A stretch of DNA of 64,000 nucleotides from Euglena gracilis. Lineage: Eukaryota > Euglenida > Euglenophyceae > Euglenales. The stretch is from positions 69,134,670-69,198,669 of the forward strand of contig CP154954.1 of NCBI GenBank assembly GCA_039621445.1, in the 5' to 3' direction. Each line of letters opens with the position of its first letter. The first letter of the stretch is position 1. Of this stretch, positions 28,000 through 39,589 are shown one piece after another. The notes under the pieces are model-generated. The model saw nothing but the letters and a program-made list of their open reading frames with translations. It made no database searches and had not been told where the DNA came from. Position numbers and translations under genes: made by a program.

Positions 28000-28375
28000 G
28001 GAGATGTGGTGACGTCGGCGGCAGCTGGCTCACCCCCTACTGACCTGATGGATACTGTGGAGGCTCTCACCCACCAACCCAACCTCTTACTGGTGTGCCA
28101 CCCCTCCCCTCTCTTCCCCAACCAAGGCTGAGCCACGGTGAGCCCGGTCGAGGCCGAGCCAGGAGAAGGGAGACCGGAGAGAGCCCAGAGAGGAGAGAGA
28201 GAGGAGAGGAGAGGAGAGCGACGAAGCACGGGGGCGAAAGCCCCGGGGAGAGGCGAGCAAAGAAGGAGAGGAAAGGAGAAAGAAAGGGGACCCAAGGGGG
28301 GAAACCTATACGACCCCGGGGGCAAAGGGGACCCAGAGGGGACCCAGGGAAGACCAAAGGACCCGGACCAGGGGC
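28000..28375 (+). other. Purine-rich segment downstream of pol A
   Basis: No gene. 28165-28375 is a long purine-rich run on the plus strand (GAGAGGAGAGAGAGAGGAG and similar). It is repeated in element B at about 45540-45755. Purine tracts this long can form triplex DNA or serve as extra plus-strand primers, but neither is shown. Confidence 0.6.
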
Positions 28376-29336
28376 ACCCAAGAGCGGCCCAGGGGGGGCC
28401 GCCCAAGACCAACCGGGGGAGGGGGGCACGAGCGGAAAAGGGGAGAAAGAAAAAAAAAAAAAAGAGCGGCCGGGGGGCCGCGGCACCCCCCGGGGGGGGG
28501 AACCCAAGGGGGGCCCAGGGGGGGCCGCCCACGCCCCCAGGGGGGGGGGGCCGAAAAGCGGCCGGGGGGCCGCCCACGACCCGGGGGGGGGGGCGCCGAA
28601 GAACGGCCCAGGGGGGCCGCCCAGACCCCAAGGGGGGGGGAAAAGCGGCCCAGGGGGGCCGCACAAGACCCACCCGGGGGGGGGGCACGCACGGGCCAGA
28701 GGGGCCGGCAAAAAAAAAAAAAAAAAAAAACGCGGCCGGGGGGCCCCGCCCACCCCCGGGGGGGGGAACCCAAGAGCGGCCCAGGGGGGGCCGCCCACGA
28801 CCCCAGGGGGGCCGGGCCGCCCAGAACCGAGGGGGGGGGGGGGCGCCGAAAAGCGGCCCAGGGGGGGCCGCCCACACCCCAGGGGGGGGGGGGGCGCCGA
28901 AAAGCGGCCCAGGGGGGCCGGCCGAGACCCGAGGGGGGGGGGCGCCGAAAAGCGGCCCAGGGGGCCGCCCAGACCCCAGGGGGGGGGGGGGGGCGCCGAA
29001 AAGCGGCCCAGGGGGGCCGCCCAAGACCCACCCGGGGGGGGGGGGCACGCACGGCCCAGGGGGGCCGGCAAAAAAAAAAAAAAAAAAGCGGCCCAGGGGG
29101 GCCGCCCAGACCCCAGGGGGGGGGGCGCCGAAAAGCGGCCCAGGGGGCCCGCCCAGACCCCGGGGGGGGCCGAAAAGCGGCCCAGGGCGGCGGCCCAGAC
29201 CCCAGGGGGGGGGGGCGCCGAAACGCGGGCCGGGGGGGGAGACCCACCCGGGGGGGGGGGGGGACCCACGGCCCAGGGGGGCCGGCAAAAAAAAAAAAAA
29301 AAGAAAAGCGGCCAGGGACCGCCAGCCCCAAAGGGG
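28376..29336 (+). repeat. G-rich higher-order tandem array of element A
   Basis: Units of roughly 45-55 bp built from CGGCCCAGGGGGGCCG (a self-complementary CGGCCC/GGGCCG pair), CCCAGACCCC, a run of 8-13 G and GCGCCGAAAAG. Every few units a variant appears with GGGCACGCACGGCCC and an A tract of 10-20 bases, giving a higher-order period. Reading frames on both strands are open across it only because the repeat lacks stops. It lies between pol and the 3' LTR, and the same array occupies the same place in element B. Confidence 0.9.
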
Positions 29337-29655
29337 GGGGGGGGGCAACCGAACCCAGACAAGACCACCCACCAAGGAGAGCCAAGGAGAGCCAAAGCCC
29401 GAGCCCAGCCAATTCCTGGGGCCAGCCCGCAAGGCCGGACGACGTCAGCAGCGACGCTCACCGAAAGCCTGCGGAGCACGGCCAGGGATTGGCTGGCGTC
29501 CACCCCCACCCGGACCACAGGAGCCCGCCCGCAGCCGGCACGCCAGGCTGCGGCGCAACGAAGGACCGGGGAGCCCCGGCCAGGCTCCTGTGGCAGGGGG
29601 GCGAGAGAGGCAGCGGCCAGGCCCGGCAGCCGGAGGCAAGGCCGACGAAGGTGAG
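29337..29655 (+). other. 3' non-coding segment and polypurine tract of element A
   Basis: Unique DNA between the array and the 3' LTR, nearly identical to 48223-48545 in element B. It ends in GACGAAGGTGAG immediately before the LTR, a short purine-rich stretch that is the candidate polypurine tract for plus-strand priming. No gene. Confidence 0.55.
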
Positions 29656-30292
29656 AGTTGGCGGACCGGCCGCTGCACCTTCCATTGCCACTATAACAGC
29701 CTGCTGTTGTATATAGCGAATCACTGCGCTAATTCAGCATGAAAATAGCGCAAACCGATCTCTAACTGTTCTGTTTTTCACTGCAGGCTCCCTCTTTTTT
29801 CCCATGGTTTCAATTCAAGATTGTGCCTGCTGAATCAAGACCAAGGTCAAATTATATCAATTTTCAAGGAATTTCAAGGGAATTCAAGGAAAGGCACTGG
29901 AGCCAAGGAAGTGCAAAAGTTCAAGAAAGTCAAAAATCCAAGGGCGGAGCAAGCAAAGGATTACAAAAAAGATTGGTTATCTGCTGGCGCAGGAGAGCAG
30001 TACAAGCCAAAAAGGTGTTGGTGCTGGGGTATCTGAAGCCTAGGGGAGGGCAACCAGGCCTTTTCCTAAACCCCCCCCACTGCCGGAAGGGACGCCAAGC
30101 CGGATCCCCCCCTCCAACCACTCCCAAAAAGGAGGGCCTTCGGTCCCCGGGAAAAAATCCTACGTGGGAAGGGGAGTATCCCGAACCTACCCCTCTCCCC
30201 AGAGCCCATCGCGCCTACCCCCCACCCCGCCGGTACCCCCTCACGGACCCCCGGGAGTGAAGGCTGGGCAAAAACAAAATCGTTCGGGAAAC
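29656..30292 (+). repeat. 3' LTR of element A
   Basis: 637 bp, AGTTGG to GGAAAC, closely matching 17118-17780. It is followed directly by TGAAG and the continuation of B gag. No PBS follows, which confirms it as the right end of A and not the left LTR of a tandem copy. Confidence 0.85.
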
Positions 30293-33250
30293 TGAAGTCC
30301 CGGTGCAAGACCAGCCTATGCAGGACGAGTATCCGGGGTGTCGGAGGAGGTGGCGGTGTGGCTGACGAGCCGCATCGACGCCGTGGGTGCCCAAGTCCGC
30401 GGCGTGGAGGCGAGTCTCTGGCAGGTGGTGGCCCAGCTCGACCTCCTGGGCAACCGCACCCGGGAGATGTGGGATGACTGGCCCACCGCGGCGCTGGAGG
30501 AGATGGACAAGGAGATCAAGGCCACGAAGGAGGCGTCCGCGGCGGCCTATCGACAAGTGGCGGAGGGGCAAGGCAAGGTCATCGCGCAGTTCATGGAGAC
30601 CATCCAAGCCCAGCACGGACGGTTCGAGGGCCAAGTGGCGCAAGCCAAGGCGACCGCCCGAAAGGCGGCGGATGAGGCGGCCCAAGCAATCGCCGCCGTG
30701 CAGGATGAGCACCGATGCTGCGAGGCAGAGGTGCAAGGCTTGACGGCGATGGTGCGTGCCGGCCCCGGCGAGGGTGCGGCCCGGGTGGTGGACCCAGAAA
30801 CGGCAGTGGAGGTGGCCCGTCTCCGGGGAGCCATGGTGACGCGGGAGGAGATCTCCACGGTGGTGCGGCAGATGGAGGAGCGACTGCAGCGGATGGAGCT
30901 CAACTCCAAGACCCCGGCGTTGCAGGTGCAGTATTTCAACAAGCTGGCCGACCGGATATCCGTGGAGTTGGAGGGCAAGTGCAGGGTGTACCTGGAGAAG
31001 GCACTCCGGGAAGTGGACCAAGTGGTGACGGCGCTGTTCGGGGAGATTCAGATGGCAAAGGAGGAGATCAAGCAGTGGTCTGTCAAGATGTCCGGTCTCT
31101 GCCCAGCCGGGGGACCCCCGGTGTCCTCGGCGGCACAGACCACGCCGCCAACCCGAGGGGCAGCCGATCCCTACCAATCCGCCCCCCAGCCTGCAACGGC
31201 GGGGGCGGCCCGAGCCCCGGCTGAGCTGTCGTCATCGTCAACCACCGCGCGCCCGGCAAGGGAAGGGATATCCATGCCGCAATCCGCGTATGCATTCCCC
31301 CGCCGATCGAGCACCGCCGCAGTCATCCGAGCAGAGCCGCTGTCCGTGTCCCAGCGCCAACCGTCGTCCTCCGCGTCCCAACGTGCACTGTCGCATCCGC
31401 AGCCGTCCCGCGTGCAAGTGCAGCAGTCCGCGCTGTCGTCGCATCCGTCTGCACCGGCATCGCGACCCGCCAGCACCGCCGCCCCACCAGCGCACCGAGC
31501 AGCGCAGCATCCGGCATCACACCCGCAAGCGGCGACCGCAGCCCTGTCCAAGCCGTCAGCACCGGTTTCGGTGCCGGTGGCTGCTGCACAGTCTGTCCGA
31601 GTCCAAGTCCGACCCGTCTCCCAAGTCTCTGTGGCCGTGTCAAGCCAGCCCCTGGGTGCCGAAGGCACTGAACCGCAGTGTGCCGAAGGCACGGTGTACC
31701 AGCAAGCCGTCCATCCCAACCCATCGCATGCCATGCATCAGACCCCCGCGGTGGCGTTCGCCACTGGGGTGTCTCCCCAGCCAGCCATGCGGCCATCAGC
31801 CCACCCTGCCGGCGGGACCCCGCCGGTGATGCAGTCTGCGGTGCCGGCTGCGACTGCGGCCACACCAGCGGACCCAGCCAACCCGCCCGCGTCGCGGCTC
31901 CGACCGGAGCTGCGGCTCGTGCGATCCCGCCCGGTGCCGACGAATGCAGCACCGATGCTCCTCATGCGTGCGGGGGCGAGCGTGCCCGCACCCGTGAGGG
32001 GAACCGCCATCCGAGAAGTCCAAGCAACCACCCTGCCGCTGGGGGCTCCCCAGCTGCAGATCCTGCCACCGCACCTCCTGGATGCGCTCGGGGGGAGGCA
32101 TCCGGGCCGGTTCTCGGGTAACGCCGAGGACTGGCCCCAATGGAGGCGGCGGTGGCTCCCGTACCTCCGCGAGGTGGAGGGGATGGTCCCCCTCCTCAGC
32201 GAGGCGCAGTGGGTGGCGCTGCTGCGGAGTACGGTGGACGAGGCGACGGCGTTGCACATCGACCTGATGGTGGAGACCAACCCGGAGATGCCGTTCGAGG
32301 AGCTGTGGGCGAGGCTGGACCTGGAGTTGGGTGGAGACGACCGAGAAGTACTACGAAGGAAGCTCCGTCACCTCAAGGTGGTGACGCGGGGCAAGCTGAC
32401 GGAGCGAGAGTGGCGGGAGTACTTCGCCAACGCCAAGGCGCTGGCGATGCAGATCGGGGACATGACGGACGTGGAGCTAGCCCGCCTGGTGGTGGACCAG
32501 TTGGGCCAGCCATGGAGGAAGCGGCTGGCCCATGAAGAGGATCGGCGCCGTGATCACGCAGCGCTGGTCCTGGATGGCCTACCGGAGGATGTGACGGTGG
32601 CGGAGGCGACGGAGATGGTGGTGGAGGAGACGGGCGTCGTGCCGAAGAAAGTGGATCGCCAAGGCAGAAGAATCAAGGTGGTCCCGGCGGATGACGACCA
32701 CCGGGCGGCCATCAAGGCGGTGTACGACCGGCAGAAGCTGTCTGGTGGAGCCATCGTCCGGGTGGCCCCGGACACCGTGGAGTTCACCGCCACCCAAGTC
32801 AACGACCTCATGGTGCGGTGGCTGAGGGTGGACCAGCGGGCCGCCACCATGGGTGTCCCCGAGCCGGCCCACCGCAAACCGGCGGCACCCACAAGATGGC
32901 AGCGGGAGGTGGGTGTCGAAGATGAAGATGACGAGACCGACACCAAGGCCAATCAAGGAGTCCAGGAGGAGTCCAACATCAAGGAAGTGAAGAAGGAAGC
33001 GGTGAAGAAAGAAAAGGAAGGTGAAGCGAAGAAGGTGGACGAGACCAAGGACTCCAACGATGCCCAAGGCTGGGCTGGCCGAGGCAAAGGCAACCAGCAG
33101 CCGTGGAATGAAGGATGGACCGGCAAAGGCGGCGAAGCCAAGGGGAAAGATGGTGGAAAAGGCAAAGGCAGGGGTAAGGGGAAAGGCAAAGGCGGTGAGA
33201 AGGGTTCCGGCAAAGGAGAAGCGGCCGGGACGACATCAACGCAGCAATGA
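30293..33250 (+). pseudogene. gag: Gag of element B, right part
   Basis: It continues the fragment at 16948-17117 and matches A Gag from about residue 52 to the end, including the coiled coil, low-complexity region, capsid-like GRHPGRFSGNAEDW segment and GKGKG tail. An in-frame ATG gives an open frame from 30338, but this is an internal methionine. The frame is open to the TGA at 33248, followed by C and the same in-frame extension as in A. It is broken only by the insertion of A. Confidence 0.85.
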
Positions 33251-33340
33251 CGGGGCCGTCCAGGTCCCGAGGGGAAGGGCCTGGACCGGAAGTCAACCCC
33301 CCAGCCGACATCCGCACCAGGGACGAGGCTGGTAAGAGCG

Positions 33341-36300
33341 GTGGAGTATGAGGAAGAAGGATGGCAGCTGGTCCAAAGAAAGAGAAGAGGCAGGAAGTCT
33401 CCAAAGGAAGGGGAGAGACCCTGCCTGCGGCAGGTGTCGAAGGCGAAGCCGACACCATCGTCCCCATCAACATCACCAAGCGTGCCGAAGACGAAGGTGA
33501 CATCATCGCCCTCATCAACGCCGACAGCATCGGCAACGAAGACACCATCGACCACATGAACGCCGACGGCATCGGCAACGAAGACAGCATCGAGATCAAG
33601 TCTACCAAGATCCACGTCATCGCCATCAACAACACCGACAACACCATCACCGATCCACAAGACACCACCACAAGAAAGACAAGCACCGGCGAAGGAGATG
33701 AAGAAAGCACCGGCGAAGAAGGAGAAGAAAGATCCGGTGAAGAAGGCGGCGAAGGAAGAGAAGGAAAGATGGGCGCTGGACCTGTTCTCCGGAACGGGCA
33801 GTGTCAGAAGAGCGCTGGAGAAGATGGGCTTCAAGGTGATCAGCGTGGACTGGGACGAGAAGTGGAAGCCGGACATCGTGGCCGATGTGAGGAAGTGGAG
33901 GTACTGGGAACAGTACGCTCCCGGCTACTTCGAGGTCATCGCGGCGTCCCCGCCCTGTACCGAGTACTCCGAAGCTCTCACCACCCGCAAGAGGAGGCTC
34001 CGCATGGCGGACGCGGTGGTGAAGGCCACGAGGGAGCTGGTGGAGTAATTGGCGCCTACGCGGTGATGGATTGAAAACCCGAGGTTCGGCTTGCTGCGGT
34101 GGCGACGAGTCCTGCGCGGAGTGCGGTATGTGGATGTGGACTACTGCCGCTTCGCGGAGTACGGGTATCGCAAGCCAACCCGCTTCTGGGTCAGCGACGC
34201 GATGGCGAAGGAGCTGGACGACGTCATCTGTGGTGGGAAGTGCGGCAGCATGGCGGAAGGACCAGACGGCGTACGACGACATCGGCTACAGCAGGGAGGC
34301 AGTGGCGGCGAGCGCAGATGCACAAGGGAGGAGGCCTACCGCATCCCGGAGGGGGTGGTGGGGTACCTGTGCCTGGGGGTGAAGGCACGGGAAGAGGCGG
34401 CGGTGGCGGAGGAGGCGAAGAAGGTGGGGAAGGTGGTGGTGCGGCCGTGGCAGCACGTCCCGAACCGGCCGTTCACGGTCGGCCGGATGGAGCACCGTGG
34501 GGGGTGCTACCAGCTGCTGATGGACGTGGAGGTGGAGGCAGGCGGGATGAAGATCCAGGCGAAAGCCTTGATCGATACGGGGGCGCAGACCTCCCTCGTG
34601 AAGAAGGAGCTGTTCCCAGAGTCGGTGTTCCACGCGGCAACAAGACCCTTGGTGCTGCGCACGGTGAGCGGAGAAGCACTACCCGGAGGACAACGAGAAG
34701 CAGAGCTGAAGCTGTCCTTCGCGGCCCAGACCAACGACGAGGAGCGGAGACCGAGGACGTGGACGACGAAGGTGGTGGCGTACGACGGCTGTATCAGCAC
34801 GGATTTGATTCTGGGGTATCCGTGGCTCCGGGAGAACCGGCTGGATGTCCAGCCATGGCGCGACACCTTGCAGCTCCACGCGGACCCCAAGTGGATCCTG
34901 AGGCGGCGTGGAGACGAAGAGAAGTAGGAGGAAGATGGCGATGAAGACGAAGATGAGCTGGACGGCTACCTCTCCACGGTAAAGAAGATGCGGCAGCTGA
35001 CCACGGACGAGGCTGCAGTCCGAGAGGTTGCGATGATGCTGAAGGAGGCCGAAGAGGCGGCGAAGGCGGTGCGAGGGGTGGTGGAGACGGAAGATGATGT
35101 CGACCATCCCTTGGCGCGGCAGCTGCGGGACGAGATCATCAACGAGTTTGAAGGCCGGGTGTTCCGTGAGCGGGTGTGGCCGTGTCCCCCGACGCGGGGC
35201 ACCCAAGGGAAGGCGGTGCTGAGGCTGAAACCGGGAGCAGCCCCGATGGTGGGCCGGATCATCAACCTCAAGGGCGAGCGGCTGGAGGCCCTGAGGGAGA
35301 TGGAGCGGGAGTGCCTGGCGGACGGCAAGCTGGAGGCGGGGCGGGGTCCGTGGAGGGCGGCTGCCTTGCCCATCCGCAAGATGTCGGGCAAGTGGAGGCA
35401 GGTGTGCGACTACAGCTTGACCAACAAGACGCTGCAGATGGACTCCTACCCCCTACCGCTGAGTGAGCGAGCAGGCCAAGTGCGAGATCTTCTCGACGGT
35501 GGACCTGCGGGACGCTTTCCACCAGGTGGCCATTGCGGAGGAAAGCCGACCCATCACCAACATCCACCTGCCCGGCGGCCTCTGGCTGTGGACCGTGGTG
35601 CCCCAGGGCATCAACGTCGGTCCGGCGCTGCTCCAGAGGGACATCGACGCGACCTGCCGCAGCGTTTCCGCCCACACCCACCCCTACTTCGACGACATCC
35701 TGGTGAGCACGAGGCGGCTGCCGGGGTGGAGCGACGAGGAGCTGATCAGGCGGCACGCGGGGGATCTGCGCGAGACCCTGCGGGCGCTGGAGGCGAATCG
35801 GTGGGTGGCGGACAAGAAGAAGGCGCAGCTGTTCCGCAAGAGGGCGGAGTTCGTGGGGCACGTGCTGGGGGAGAGCAAGCGCGTGCCCGCGAGCGGCAAG
35901 CTGGCGGCGGTGCAGCGGTGGCAACCCCCGGCCAATGTGACGAGTTTGCGAGCCTTTCTCGGCCTCTGCAATTATTATTCGGGGTATGTACGTATGTACT
36001 CGGAGCTGGCCGCCCCCCAGCAGGAGAAGCTGAAGCTACCGCGGGATTTGTCCCGGGCGGGCAGCAAGCACCCCATCGGGTGGTCCGCGGCCGAGCTGGA
36101 GGCGTTCGAGAAGCTGAAGGCAGCGCTGGTGGCCAACCTGGAGCTGTGGCACGTGGACATGAACAAGCCGTTGGTGCTCCGCACGGCCGCCTCCGATTAC
36201 GCGGTGGGCGCCGTACTGGAGCAGCTGCCGAAGTTGGAGGGCATCCCCTCGGTGGAGGAGCTCCTGAAGCTCGGGGCGTCGGTGGCGGTGGGCTTCATGA

Positions 36301-37926
36301 GCAGGAAGCTGACGGAGGGGCAGCGGATGCGGTGGGACACCCGGGACAAGGAGACGTACGCGGTGGTGAGCGCGCTGGACAAGTGGGGCGGCTACATCAC
36401 CGGGCAGAAGGTGCTGGTGCTGACGGACAACCGGTCCCTGGAGAGCTGGTACAAGGGGCACGTCGCCCGAGGAGCGGGACCGCAGGGCCGGCGGGCGAGG
36501 TGGCACTCCAAGCTCAACGAGCACATGGTGGAGGTGGTGTACGTGCCGGGGGAGAAGAACGAGGTGGGGGACGCGCTGTCGCGGTGGGCGTATCCGGCCA
36601 GCCAGGAGTACCGAGACTCCTGCTGGCACGGGACGGCAGCGGACGCCGAGGAGATGGAGCAGCAGATCCGAGAGGAGAAGGCCGCGGAGCGCAGCTGTCC
36701 GAAGGCAGTACACCCGGTGGATAAGGTGTGCCCCCTCCCAACCGCAAATGCGGCATCCCCATCGCCGCCAGCCGGGACACCGGCAGTCACGGCGGCATCG
36801 GTCGGGACACCGGCCTCCGAGGCGGCGCCCGCCGGGATTCCGGCAGCCGGAAGACCGGCAATCCAACCGCCCCCACCGCACCCCACCGCGCCGGCTGCGA
36901 CTGCAGCACCAACGGTGCGAGTGCCCAGTGCGACAGCGCTGGCATCGCCCGGGCAGCCCGAGCAGCCGCAGCACCCGGCGTTGTCCGCGCAGCCCAAGCA
37001 GCAGCAGCAGCCCGCCACACCACGCACCGTGCGGTTTTCCGTACGGCCAGCAGCGGCACCGGCAGCAGAACCCGCCGTGCGATCCCCGTCCGCCGAGCAA
37101 GCATCGTCCCCGCCCGCGGCCAGCGCACGCAGCATCCCACCGTCCGCAGCGATCGCCGTGACAACCCGAAGTCAGGCGGCTGCCAAGCCGCCCGGTGCCG
37201 CCGTCCCGAAGAAGCCAGCCGAGAGAGCGGTGCCGTCGGCCGGCCCACCCAAGGTGGGGGGGCACCCCAGCCTGCGCGCCGTGCCGCCAGTGGCAGCCGC
37301 CGTGCCGCCTGTGGCACCCGCCGTGCCGCCTGTGGCAGCCGCCGTGCCGCCAGCTGCAGCCACCCCGGCCGCAGCCCCGCAAGACGAGGACCAGGACCTG
37401 ATGGCGATGGATTGGAGTGAGGCGTATGAGAAGTGCCCAAAGTTCAAAGAGCCGTGGCAGGCCACCAAGCGCGGCCGGCCATGTCCCACCGGCTACCGGA
37501 AGGAGGCAGGCAAGCTGGTGAAGGATTCCGTCTGGTGCGTGCCGGATGCCCTGACCGAGCGGGCAATCCGAGAGCAGCACCGGGCGTCGGGGCACGTCGG
37601 TGGTGAGCGCCTCCTCGATGAGGCCCACCGGAACTTCCAGTTTGCGGTGCCCTCCCCAGCACGCGACCTGGCGGGCAAGGTTCTGGCGGTGTGTGAGTTC
37701 TGCCAGGCGTCGGAGCACCCACACCAACCCCTCCGGCTCAGCATCACGCCCACGCCAGTGCCGCCCCATGTGATGTGTTCGGTGAGCGTGGATCTGTTCC
37801 AGATGCCGGAGGTGGAGGTGGAGGGCGGCAAGCTGGTGAACGTGTTCGCAGCATGCATCGATCGGCACTCCGGCTGGGCGATCGCAACCGTGCACCACAC
37901 CCGCGGGCTAACGGCGGAGGCGGTGG
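33341..37926 (+). pseudogene. pol: Pol of element B, left part (methyltransferase to integrase core start)
   Basis: Closely similar to A Pol. Lesions: TGA at 33557-33559, TAA at 34046-34048 and TGA at 34064-34066 (both inside the methyltransferase, between PPC and ENP), TAG at 34925-34927, and an 11-nt deletion near 35463 in the RT that shifts the frame. RNase H LRTDASDY has become LRTAASDY at 36186-36188, losing the catalytic aspartate. Integrase zinc residues and the first catalytic Asp are kept. Coding stops at 37926, where the 37927-43607 element is inserted. Confidence 0.9.
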
Positions 37927-38511
37927 TGTCGGCTGCCGCTGGCGTCGGCAGCCAAAAAAATTACCCAAAATTACCAAAAACCCCCGCTAGGAACCACCAG
38001 AGCAAGTCAACCACCACGCGAGTGGAATTGGAACCCCAGCAAATTCCAGGAAGAATTTGAGAATTCGATTTGAGAATCAGAAAAGAAGAAAAGTCAATTG
38101 AGAATTGAAGGATCAAAAAGGACAATTCCAAAGAAGCCAAGGCATCCATTTCCATATTACTTTTTCCACTCAACTCCTGAACTCAAAGGTACTCACCTAC
38201 TCTCAAGCAGGTTTGTTTGTGCTGTGTGCTTCCAAGTAGGAGGGTTGGTTTTGTCTTTGCTCACCTTTTGATCCAAATGTTTGAAAATGCAAAACAGTGG
38301 AGGCTAAAAACGATCCTACGCGGGGAAACAGGGGGACCTGGGTCGGGGGGGCACACCTCACCCCCATTACCGCCTGCTGATTTATTTGAAAACGGGGCCC
38401 AACTTGCCAAAGGCCCTGGCCTGAGCCCACCAGGGCCAGAAAAAGGAATTTGTGGCGCCAGCGAAAGCAGCCCCCCCGGGCGGCGAGGAGGGTCCTCCAA
38501 GCCCCCCAACA
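37927..38511 (+). repeat. 5' LTR of the non-autonomous element
   Basis: TG...CA termini, 585 bp, direct repeat of 43022-43607. It carries GTCGGCTGCCGCTGGCGTCGG with an internal inverted repeat at its start and a GC-rich end containing GGGCCCAACTTGCC. Unlike the AGTT...AAAC LTRs of A, B and C, it follows the usual TG/CA rule. Confidence 0.9.
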
Positions 38512-39589
38512 TGGTAGCAGAGGTGGCTTCACTGACTCTGTCAGTGAAGAATTTTTAAATTCCGTTGATGACAAAGAATTCAAAGAATACTGTGACCAAT
38601 TCAAATTGTTGGGAATTGAATTCAGTGATGCCCAAACAGAGGAACAAATAAAAAGGGAGGCTGAATATCTGGCGTCTCAGAGGGAGTTTTGGAAACTCAG
38701 ATGTGAAGCAGCCATTGGACATTCTCATGGCCCTGACTCATCTTCTCCATGTCAATCTTTTACAGCGTCAGGGGTAAGCCCAACAAGGTCACTGCCAAGA
38801 GAACCTGAAGTTAAACCAGAGAGTTTTTCTTGTCCAAATGTTTTGCACATCAGAGGTGTGGCGTGTGAATCTGAATCAGGACAGGTGAGTGTTAACTCAG
38901 ACAGTGTGGAAACTTCAGAGGTCACAAAACCTGAAACTTTTAATGACCCTTGGGATGAGTGGTGGCAAAAAGTTGAGGCAGGTGTCACAGAATTATTTTC
39001 AAACACTTTTTCCCTGAACGAGAGACTGACGAAACTGGAGGAAGTGCCCCGCCAAAGTGAGTCCAGCCACTTGGAGGACCGGATGGCTGAAATTGAAACC
39101 CGTCTGAGAAATTTGGCAGATAGTTTTCATGACCTTTACACACGAACTTGCAGTGAAATTGAAAATCGTTTTTCTGAAAGCATCCAGTCCCTGTGTGAGA
39201 AGGGCGAGGCTCTGTAAAAGCGGCTGGAGAGTGAAGAAAATATTCTGGAGGAACGGCTGAAAACCTTTGAATTGCAAATCACTGAAAAGTCACAGCCCAG
39301 TGAATTAAAATTTCCAAGTCCAGAGGATTTTATGTCCGTGGACCTGAATTCTGGACGTGTCACAAATTTGCAGCCGTCATCGGTGTCTTCTGAAAAATCT
39401 TCCTCAGATTTTGCCGCACAGCCAAGAAAATTCAGACAGACAAGAAAATTCTGGAGACCTGCCAAAAACTGTTGGAATGACTTTCAATTTTTGAGACCAA
39501 GTTGGTTTCAGGATTGGTGGGGTTGGGACTGGCATTTAAATCCCTGGAACAGCTGGGGGTGGTATCCACCGTATCAGTGGTGGTGGTGA
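38450..39589 (+). pseudogene. Gag-like frame with an in-frame TAA
   Basis: One reading frame is open from 38450 to 39589 except for TAA at 39215-39217. It starts inside the LTR, so the real start is unclear. The protein is acidic, with SEEFLNSVDDKEFKEYC early, then heptad-like helices (LEDRMAEIETRLRNLADSFHDL and, after the stop, KRLESEENILEERLKTFEL). The C-terminus is rich in aromatic residues (WWGWDWHLNPWNSWGWYPPY). Coiled coil plus position suggests Gag, but no capsid signature or zinc knuckle is visible. The stop may be a mutation or a readthrough site. Confidence 0.5.
38512..38523 (+). promoter_or_regulatory. Primer binding site of the non-autonomous element
   Basis: TGGTAGCAGAGG lies directly after the LTR, identical to the PBS of elements B and C and one base from that of A. 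It would be primed by the same initiator-type tRNA. Confidence 0.8.

Larger units (their letters stand above)
17118..30292 (+). mobile_element. Ty3/gypsy chromovirus-type element A encoding a cytosine-5 methyltransferase; intact
   Basis: A 13.2-kb element with LTRs at 17118-17780 and 29656-30292 and TGAAG target duplications at 17113-17117 and 30293-30297. Internal order: PBS, 0.66-kb leader, gag, in-frame TGA, pol (methyltransferase-PR-RT-RH-IN-chromodomain), purine-rich segment, G-rich tandem array, 3' LTR. Both large frames are open, and every catalytic residue I checked is present. The size is above the usual 5-7 kb of chromoviruses because of the methyltransferase, long linkers and tail. 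It sits in the gag of element B. Confidence 0.9.

Noticed and set aside
28376-29336. Could the repeat array be a CRISPR array
   Set aside because: Units adjoin without unique spacers, lengths vary, and the context is a eukaryotic LTR element.
28095-29654. Long open frames on both strands over the G-rich array (over 500 codons)
   Set aside because: They come from a repeat without stop codons; several frames and both strands are open at once, and the translations are only G/P/R/K low complexity.
17118-30292. Element A as an endogenous retrovirus with an envelope gene
   Set aside because: No signal peptide, transmembrane segment or envelope-like frame between pol and the 3' LTR; only purine-rich and G-rich DNA.
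30293-33250. Element B as a separate tandem copy sharing an LTR with A
   Set aside because: The TGAAG duplication and the matching gag N-terminal piece at 16948-17117 show that A is inserted into B gag instead.
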